From Ligustrum vulgare (Eukaryota > Streptophyta > Magnoliopsida > Lamiales > Oleaceae): DNA of 64,000 nucleotides. A program made the translations under genes and the position numbers. Position 1 is the stretch's first letter; each line of letters opens with the position of its first letter. The notes beneath the pieces are model-generated. The model did no database searches, was not told the origin of the DNA, and was given only the letters and a program-made list of their open reading frames with translations. Shown piece after piece: positions 57,900 through 64,000 of this stretch. The stretch covers positions 33,121,362 through 33,185,361 of the forward strand of contig OY743170.1 in the NCBI GenBank assembly GCA_963555705.1. Reading direction: 5' to 3'.

Positions 57900-58424
57900 A
57901 AAGCTCATTTTCATCTGAAGAGCAAATCAATACTATTAGAAACAAAGAGAAGAATCAACAGGTCAAAGATTAAAGACTATAAAAGAATTACCCTCATGAA
58001 AATTAACATGATGTTCGATCAATACATCATCGGTGAGGACATCCCTCATATGATAACCAAGAGGATCAGTCCCTTGCAAGATTATAAGGCCTCTTCTTCG
58101 ACCTCAAAAATGATGACCAAACTATTGAAGGCGTTGAAGTCTGGACAGTTCCAAGCAATCAAAAAAGGGAATGAATCGTTGTTTCTTTTAACAGAAACTC
58201 AATATTTTTTAATATTTTCCTATTTTTTGTAGTGGTAGATCTGAGATTTGTTGCGTATGTGTTTAGATCTCATTGTATGTGGTGGTAGATTTACGATTTT
58301 TAGTTGTGTTTTAGGTGGTAGCATTTTGAGATGGTGGTGCATGTGGTGTCTGGGTGGTGGTGGTGGGTAATGCCTAGAGGAGTGGTCGGCGGTGGACTGT
58401 GGTGGTAGTGGAGAGGGTTGATGA
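57900..58424. other. Unassigned DNA with GGTGGT-rich part
   Basis: 57,900-58,230 is ordinary sequence with a meaningless open frame. 58,240-58,424 is rich in GGTGGT words, similar to the CCACCA-rich DNA beside the array at 15,645 when read on the other strand. No gene is seen. Confidence 0.4.
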
Positions 58425-58765
58425 CTTGAATAGTGCTCATGACCAATTATGGGTGATTATGATCAATTATTAGGTAACTGTGATCAAATTATTGACTAAA
58501 TGTGACTTTGTACGATTTGTGACTAGTACGAGATGTGACTAATTTATTGGTAATTTTGTCTAAATTATTGACTAATTTTGGCTTTGTGATTTGTGATGAA
58601 TATAGAATGTGACCGTTTGATTTGCGTCAACATTGACTTTGTGTGACACTTCTAGTATGTGACGTGACCCGTTTATTTAATTTATATGTTAAAGAATTTT
58701 ATCTATCACAAATGTGACCAGGGTGATTGTGACCAAATACTGACTAATTGTGACTTTGTCCGACT
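58425..58765. repeat. Second GTGAC/TGACTAATT-rich array
   Basis: Words such as ATTGTGACTTTGT, ACTAAATGTGAC and GTGACCAATTATT recur without a strict period. Related in style to 15,645-16,290. It is cut on the right by the LTR that starts at 58,768. Confidence 0.6.
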
Positions 58766-58767
58766 GG

Positions 58768-60153
58768 TGCACGTCGTTACGCACCAAAATTTAATTAAAT
58801 ATATTACTTGCAAATCACCAAATTTAATTGTAATAGCGGAAGTAAGAGTCGATCCCATAAGGAACGGGAACTAAATTAGTTCTATGTCAATTAGAATAGA
58901 TGGGGGGTTTTTGAGTTCAAATATTATAAATGACTTGAAAATAAAATGAAAAAGTAAATTGGATAGAATATAAATCAATTATTGACAAATTCTAGATCTC
59001 AGGTTCAGTTGTATTCTATCACAATGTTATCACTTTTCAAGTAACGCGAGTTCAATTTCTTCTTTGATTTATCACCTGTAAATAGTTAATAAGTTCTAAC
59101 TATTTCTATTCTCCCTTAGTTACATTTAATTAGAATAAACTCTCTAATCAAACATTAGTCATTGAGTAACCTAAAACAAGCTCTTTAGATTTAAGACAAC
59201 AACTATATAATGTTTGAGAAGAATTAGGGTGAATTAGATTATTAGTCACACAAGCTCGTGACAATTAACCTAAGTTGGAATTTCCTATGGAAATAATAAA
59301 TTCCCACTTGCTACTATGATTTGAACAAAAAGACGATTACGGATCCAATCACTCAAAATAGCAAATCTCAATACAACAAATTAAATGATAAGGCCTTAAT
59401 CAAATAAAGTATTGCATCGATTGAATTAAAAACGCATAAAACTCCAACAATCAAAATAAAGAATTTTGAATTACGTTACTAGTTTGGAAAAGTGATGAAC
59501 AAAGTAATTAAAACACAACATCCCCTTTTGAACTAGGTGGAGAACTTAGCCGCTTAAAGCCATGAAGAATTGCAGAATTTTCTGCTCTTGATTCACCTTC
59601 TCGAGTCGCTTTATTTTTCTTCCAAGCTCCAAGCAAGCCACTGCTCTTTTAGCAATTTTTTTCCCACTTTTTATGTCATGAAATTCCCTTTTTATAGCCA
59701 CAATTTCGTGCCCTAGCTTTGGGCTCAAGAAATACCAAAATTATGGAAAGAATAAAAAAAGGGAAATTCTTGACGAATAAGTTACAGCCGTGAAAAATCA
59801 TTTACGGGGCCGTAACTTTGTTTCTGCTGATTTTTCATGTTTTGAGGTTACGGCCGTAACATTTGGGTTTACGGTCGTAAACCAGGTTCTGCTCTTTTCT
59901 TTTTTTTTTGACAAAGCCATGAAACGTTTATGGCCGTGACCTTCTTTGTTGCGGTCGTAACTTATTTGCATTCAAGGTCCTCAATCTTCAGTTTTAATTG
60001 TGTTTTGGTCATTTTTTCTTCTTTTCTCTTCCTTTATGATCCTATACAACATAAAATATAAAATACATTAATAATACTTAGATAGGATCAAATTGTTGCT
60101 AGTAACTCCAAGGTTATAAGTGCTTAAAATAAATGTTAATAAAGCACTTATCA
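58768..60153 (-). repeat. 3' LTR of a minus-strand LTR retrotransposon
   Basis: On the minus strand it starts TGATAAGTGC (60,153), directly after the purine tract AGTGAGGGGGGACT, and ends GTAACGACGTGCA (58,768). The 1,386 bp have TG...CA ends. No partner LTR is in the window, so the 5' LTR must lie to the right of 64,000. Inside, 59,784-59,965 holds several TTACGGCCGTAA-like palindromes. Confidence 0.7.
59784..59965. repeat. Cluster of TTACGGCCGTAA-like palindromes
   Basis: At least six occurrences or near-occurrences: TTACAGCCGTGA, TTACGGGGCCGTAA, TTACGGCCGTAA, TTACGGTCGTAA, TTATGGCCGTGA and TTGCGGTCGTAA, spaced 20-60 bp apart within the LTR. Confidence 0.8.
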
Positions 60154-61960
60154 AGTCCCCCCTCACTTAAACCATTGTTCATCATCGAACAATGATAGAC
60201 AGAGAAAAGAATAAGACTCAAACAACATATTACTATTTAGAGTTGCAGCCCACTTTTCTTCAGCAAGAATGTTCAATTGCATGATCGGATTGTGTTAGTG
60301 TGTGCTAGAGATGCAAAGCTCTCTATTTCCCATCCCAATCATGGCTCGATATGGTTTATTTCCTTTCACCTATCGTGTTCACTCACCTCCCATCCATTTA
60401 TGAGTGACTACAAGGAAAATAGTTTCTCCCAACTTCGGAAGATATCACTCGCATAAACTGAGTTGTTCATAATGTGAATTCAGTCAACACAGTATCCTCA
60501 ACCACATTCATAGCACAAACCCTAAACCAAGCAATTCAAACCACTCATAAGTAAATGTAATGGGGTTTAACACCCTCACAAGATATTTCTCTCTTCGCGC
60601 AAAGTGTATAAGGGTTAGAATTTTCTCTCAGCTCTCTGCATGGATAAGTCAGTACTACAGACTGCCTAAATGTCATAACCGGAGCCAACAATAACAAAAA
60701 TGCAAAGCAAATGTCTTTATTTTGGTTTTAACGGGGCTTCAGGTTGGATAGGGCAAAGAGATATATCTAGGTTGAGTCGAGAAGGAATTTTGCAAACCAG
60801 GTCAATTCATAGTGACATTACTTCCTTTACTCTCCACATGAACGTCATTTCTGCTACCCAACTCAGTTAACACTTGTAACTCTCTAATTCTCTTTTTTCA
60901 AAAGTCGAGTGTTTTACTTTCACAACTACCAACTTTCTTTACTCCATTTTTTATGCATTTTTTTATTTTTTATTTTTTTTATGCAGTCACCTATCAACAT
61001 ACAATAGGACTTCTCTATTTGAATTCAATCCATTACGTAACTATCACAAGATACCCATCACATTTCTTAGGTTTAGACCACAACACATTCCCCAATCAAC
61101 CAAAGCTTGTGAATCCCTTCTCCATGGGTTCAAAACAGAGATGATGCGAAAAAAAAGGTATTCGTGGCTTGTATTGTGGCATCAAAGATTCAAAGAAAGG
61201 CTAAAGCTCAAAGGGGCTTCTATTGGTCCATGTAGCAAGGTAGGCTCTTTTAGCAAGTCAAATTTGGCTTAACCTATTGCTTTTGCTATAATTTGCACTT
61301 AAGTTAAGAAGCTACAACAGTTTGCACAGGAAAGCACATCCAAGCATAACCCAACCATGCAGGACACACATCAAAGAATTACGAGCTCATAAGTATTAAA
61401 AATAGCTCTTAGGCTCCAAAGCTCACAAATTATGGTTTTCATGTGTTTCTCCCATCCAATTATGGGTTATAGGTCATTGCTTGATCTTCATTCCAAATCC
61501 AAATCCATTGGTCGAGGATAGTGTTTAAAAGTATTCAAACCATGACTACTCACAAAAGTCTGATAATTTCTGTTGGAATTGGGACGCTCAGGGTTATATA
61601 TGAAGGGATAATATGTCTATTCCGGTTTGGGTTGGCTAGGTTGTAGACAATTGACAATTTTACTTTTTATTTTCAACCTATTTGCGTTGTTCTGGATGAG
61701 GTCATCTCTATGTGCTCAATTCATATCCAATTATGCAATGATTTTTCGGAAGAAAAAAATGAGCCAAAAGTGGGGCAGCTTCCTATCAAAGTATGGTTTA
61801 AGACCTAAGTGGCATAGATAGGTAACAAAAGTAGAGAACAAAATTAAAATGGATGCTGACTCAAAAGGAGTTTAACGATTCGACTACAGAAAGAAAATAA
61901 AGAAATTAAGTTTACAATCAATCCCCCCCAACACTTAAACATAACAATGTCCTCATTGTA
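60154..61960 (-). mobile_element. Non-coding internal region of the minus-strand element, with two purine tracts and hairpins
   Basis: Next to the LTR (plus-strand reading) is CCCCCC, CACTTAAAC, then a perfect hairpin CATTGTTC-ATCATC-GAACAATG (60,173-60,194). Another CCCCCCC, CACTTAAAC and hairpin CAATG-TCCT-CATTG lies at 61,923-61,958. Between them are 1.7 kb without a recognisable gene. Confidence 0.6.
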
Positions 61961-62075
61961 ACTTAATGCAAAACAATAGAAGGGGGAAAAAGAAAAAGAA
62001 ACTCCCTCGGGTCTAATGTGGCGGTGGATCGTCCCGGGGTTCCTGCAATCGTCGGATCTCCTCCCCAAGGGCTCT

Positions 62076-63062
62076 CTACTCTTCCAAAATGAGTTGTTGA
62101 TCCTCTTGCATGGCATTCAGTTGAGTTTGGAAGGCTTGCATCATCTCCAATATTTGCAGCTCAAAAGGGGTAGGAGTAGGAGGTAGTTGTGTCCCTTCCC
62201 GTGCTGCGGGCTCCTCGGCGCCCTGATCATCGGACTCCCCCAAATCCCCATCCCCGCGACCTCGCTTGGCGACGATCTTCCTGCGAGCATTCTCCAAACT
62301 CGCCTTTGTGAGGCGATTCCCATGCCCCAAAGTGTCCTCACTCAGTGCAGCGGGAGCTCGTTGAGCCCGACATAAGGCAGTAATCAAACATGGGAAAGGC
62401 ATGCCCCTCTTCTGTGGCATCAAGCTGGCATAGGTGGAAATAGTGTCATAAATGTGCTGTCCCAAGTCAAATTTAATCCCCCTGGAGATAGCATAGTAGA
62501 CTCGGAGATAATGGATAGAAACCGTAGTGAGGCTAGTGGATGGAAATAGACTCCCCGACCCCCACTGATGCAGGTACCAAGCGTCCCTCTGTAAATCCCG
62601 ATTCTTATAGTGCGGATGTATGACATTAAGGGAATCGTGGAGTTCTGGCTTCAAAGCCCATTGGAGTACCTCCCAGTCCGGAAAGAAAGCCCCTGCACTG
62701 GATGCCATAGGGACGGTCCCAGTACTGTTGATCCCCAAGTAGTTTTCCACCACCTCCTTATTGAACTTAATTCTCTTCCTTGCGACCCTGGTGTGGTGAT
62801 AATCAAGCGATACCTCATCACCATTTTCCTTGTTGAATTGAGTGTAGAACTTGAACACGGGCGGGGGGTTTCCAAAAGGAAGATCGCTTGCAAACTTTAC
62901 CCAGCCGAACTCTACGAAGCGAGCCCAAAATGGTCGAGGAGCAATGACTATGTCAGCGCTCCGCATTTCTTGAAAGTCCTCTGGGAGGAATAGTCTCTCC
63001 TTAATGCATAACTTAGATTGAATCTTCTCACTACGGGGTTCAGAAGATGATTCTCCCGCCAC
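62076..63062 (-). CDS. Putative plant transposon protein (PF20167-like)
   Basis: An uninterrupted minus-strand frame of about 328 codons. The core resembles the 'putative plant transposon protein' domain found in many plant retrotransposons: RFVEFGWVKFASDLPF, KRIKFNKEVVENYLGI, DLQRDAWYLHQWGSGSLFPS, AISRGIKFDLGQHIYDTI and GMPFPCLITALC in order. A Pro/Glu-rich linker and a Gln-rich helical end (MMQAFQTQLNAMQEDQQ) follow. The frame at 63,062 begins with GTG, not ATG. It stays open upstream to about 63,150 without ATG; the first in-frame ATG is 62,966. A good 3' splice site (TTCTTTTACAG) lies at about 63,100, so the real start may be on an upstream exon. It is sense relative to the minus-strand LTR element. 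Function unknown. Confidence 0.65.
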   Translation of the reverse strand: MAGESSSEPRSEKIQSKLCIKERLFLPEDFQEMRSADIVIAPRPFWARFVEFGWVKFASDLPFGNPPPVFKFYTQFNKENGDEVSLDYHHTRVARKRIKFNKEVVENYLGINSTGTVPMASSAGAFFPDWEVLQWALKPELHDSLNVIHPHYKNRDLQRDAWYLHQWGSGSLFPSTSLTTVSIHYLRVYYAISRGIKFDLGQHIYDTISTYASLMPQKRGMPFPCLITALCRAQRAPAALSEDTLGHGNRLTKASLENARRKIVAKRGRGDGDLGESDDQGAEEPAAREGTQLPPTPTPFELQILEMMQAFQTQLNAMQEDQQLILEE

Positions 63063-63100
63063 CTGCTTACCCTTCTTGGTTGGTGGAGCTATAGAAAATC

Positions 63101-63875
63101 CTGTAAAAGAAATGAGTGAATTAGTCGAGCATGATAGTAATTTTAAAAAATGTACTCAAGCAAGTGAAGCTCATTGTTCAAGTCCCAATTTTGAGATTCC
63201 AAGTCGGCATGAAGAGCACAAAAACTTTACCATGAGAGGAAGTAAAACATGTAACATAGTGTGCAATTAACCGATTTGGCTTCAGTGTCAAGCAAGTGAA
63301 TAAAAATAGGCACAAGAGCAATATCCTAACCATGTTCCCCGGGAGGGTACAATCCATTAGCCAACACTCCAAATGCAACGTGATGCATGGTTTAACAAAT
63401 TCATGGGACAATTTCCATTTTGACAAACCAAAACCAAGATGCAGAGGCACAACTTAGGCCAATGTGGAGTCAAAAATTGGAACTCATAACCTAATTATCC
63501 ATTTATATATATCAAGCAACGGGGAATATGCAATTTACCCTTTCCACTTCATGAATTCATCAAGCTCAAACACCATGCTTTCCCTTCAATTGAACTCATA
63601 TCATGGCATCTATACACTTATACGAGCATAATAAAGAGATTTGAGTCGAAATTTTAAGGAAACAAACACCTCAAACTCTCCTAGACATTTTATCGAACAC
63701 TTGGAGTGCAAACTTAGTGGTGATGCCATTGTAGTAAAAATATATAAAAGTTATGTCCCAAATCATAAACACACTCTACAATGCACAGCCAATCATTAGA
63801 AGGAAAAAAAATCGAGAAGCCCATGTAAATTGAAACTTAACCCACGCCAAAAGAGGAGAGATTTCATACCTTTAA
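63101..63875 (-). other. Possible intron upstream of the transposon-protein ORF
   Basis: On the minus strand a donor-like AAAG|GTATGA lies at about 63,874 and the acceptor TTCTTTTACAG|GA at about 63,101. No coding signal lies between. The leader upstream (63,876-64,000) has no ATG, so the start codon remains unresolved. Confidence 0.35.
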
Positions 63876-64000
63876 AACCTTGTGAAGAGGAATGGGTGTG
63901 ATGGATGTTTTCAAAGAGACTTCGTTATAAACGAAAATATTGGTGTGAAATGGAAGAATTTTCGTGAGAGAGTCGTGGGAGGTTGGCGGAGAAGAAGGGA

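Noticed and set aside
57897..58232. 111-codon Lys/Ile-rich plus-strand frame
   Set aside because: No recognisable domain, upstream of GGTGGT-rich repeat DNA; composition resembles non-coding AT-rich sequence.

Overview
The window is nuclear plant DNA, most likely from a dicot. It is AT-rich, with long non-coding stretches and intact or decayed plant LTR retrotransposons, Helitron, Mutator-like, hAT-like and Tourist-like elements and an endogenous caulimovirid. One ordinary plant gene is present, and one intronless plant-type enzyme gene sits inside a retrotransposon. Nothing is bacterial. No tRNA, rRNA or CRISPR array was seen.

Left part (1-24,955). A decayed endogenous pararetrovirus on the minus strand (about 1,380-6,253) keeps its coat-protein, protease, RT and RNase H order and a TATA promoter. 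It is followed by a 1.15 kb foldback Mutator-like element (6,368-7,513), a complete 354 bp TRIM element (7,827-8,180) and a full-length but broken Copia element (8,348-14,787). Next come a CCA-rich microsatellite, a degenerate GTGAC array and a Helitron 3' portion ending at 17,547. After an hAT-like fragment lies the one conventional host gene, a single-exon membrane-anchored FkbM/DUF7870-type methyltransferase-like protein (18,612-20,117). A Ty3 chromovirus-like pseudo-element (about 20,500-24,736) is cut off inside integrase by a 219 bp Helitron (24,737-24,955).

Central part (about 24,980-57,900). A Tat-lineage Ty3 element forms the scaffold: gag and protease on the left; RT, two RNase H domains, integrase, a hairpin minisatellite and an antisense ORF remnant on the right. 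Its protease region is split by about 24.8 kb of nested insertions, and about 490 bp of it is repeated on both sides (26,371-26,860 and 51,698-52,188). The insert begins with a tandem LTR-internal-LTR-internal-LTR array of a non-coding element with 3.2 kb LTRs (here called E1; 26,861-42,745). A related 8.95 kb element (E2; 42,746-51,692, target duplication GCTAC) sits 1 bp from the end of the third E1 LTR. E2 has almost identical LTRs. In antisense it carries a cassette absent from E1: an intact intronless LOG-like cytokinin-activating enzyme ORF (47,132-47,785) with its own TATA-like box, preceded by a small basic cysteine-rich ORF of unknown origin. This cassette is the most interesting item in the window.

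Right part (58,200-64,000). A second GTGAC array borders a minus-strand LTR element. Its 3' LTR is 58,768-60,153. Its internal region holds a long non-coding stretch, two purine tracts each next to a hairpin, and an open 'putative plant transposon protein' ORF (62,076-63,062). Its 5' end lies beyond the window.

All family assignments come from reading motifs by eye; no database was searched.
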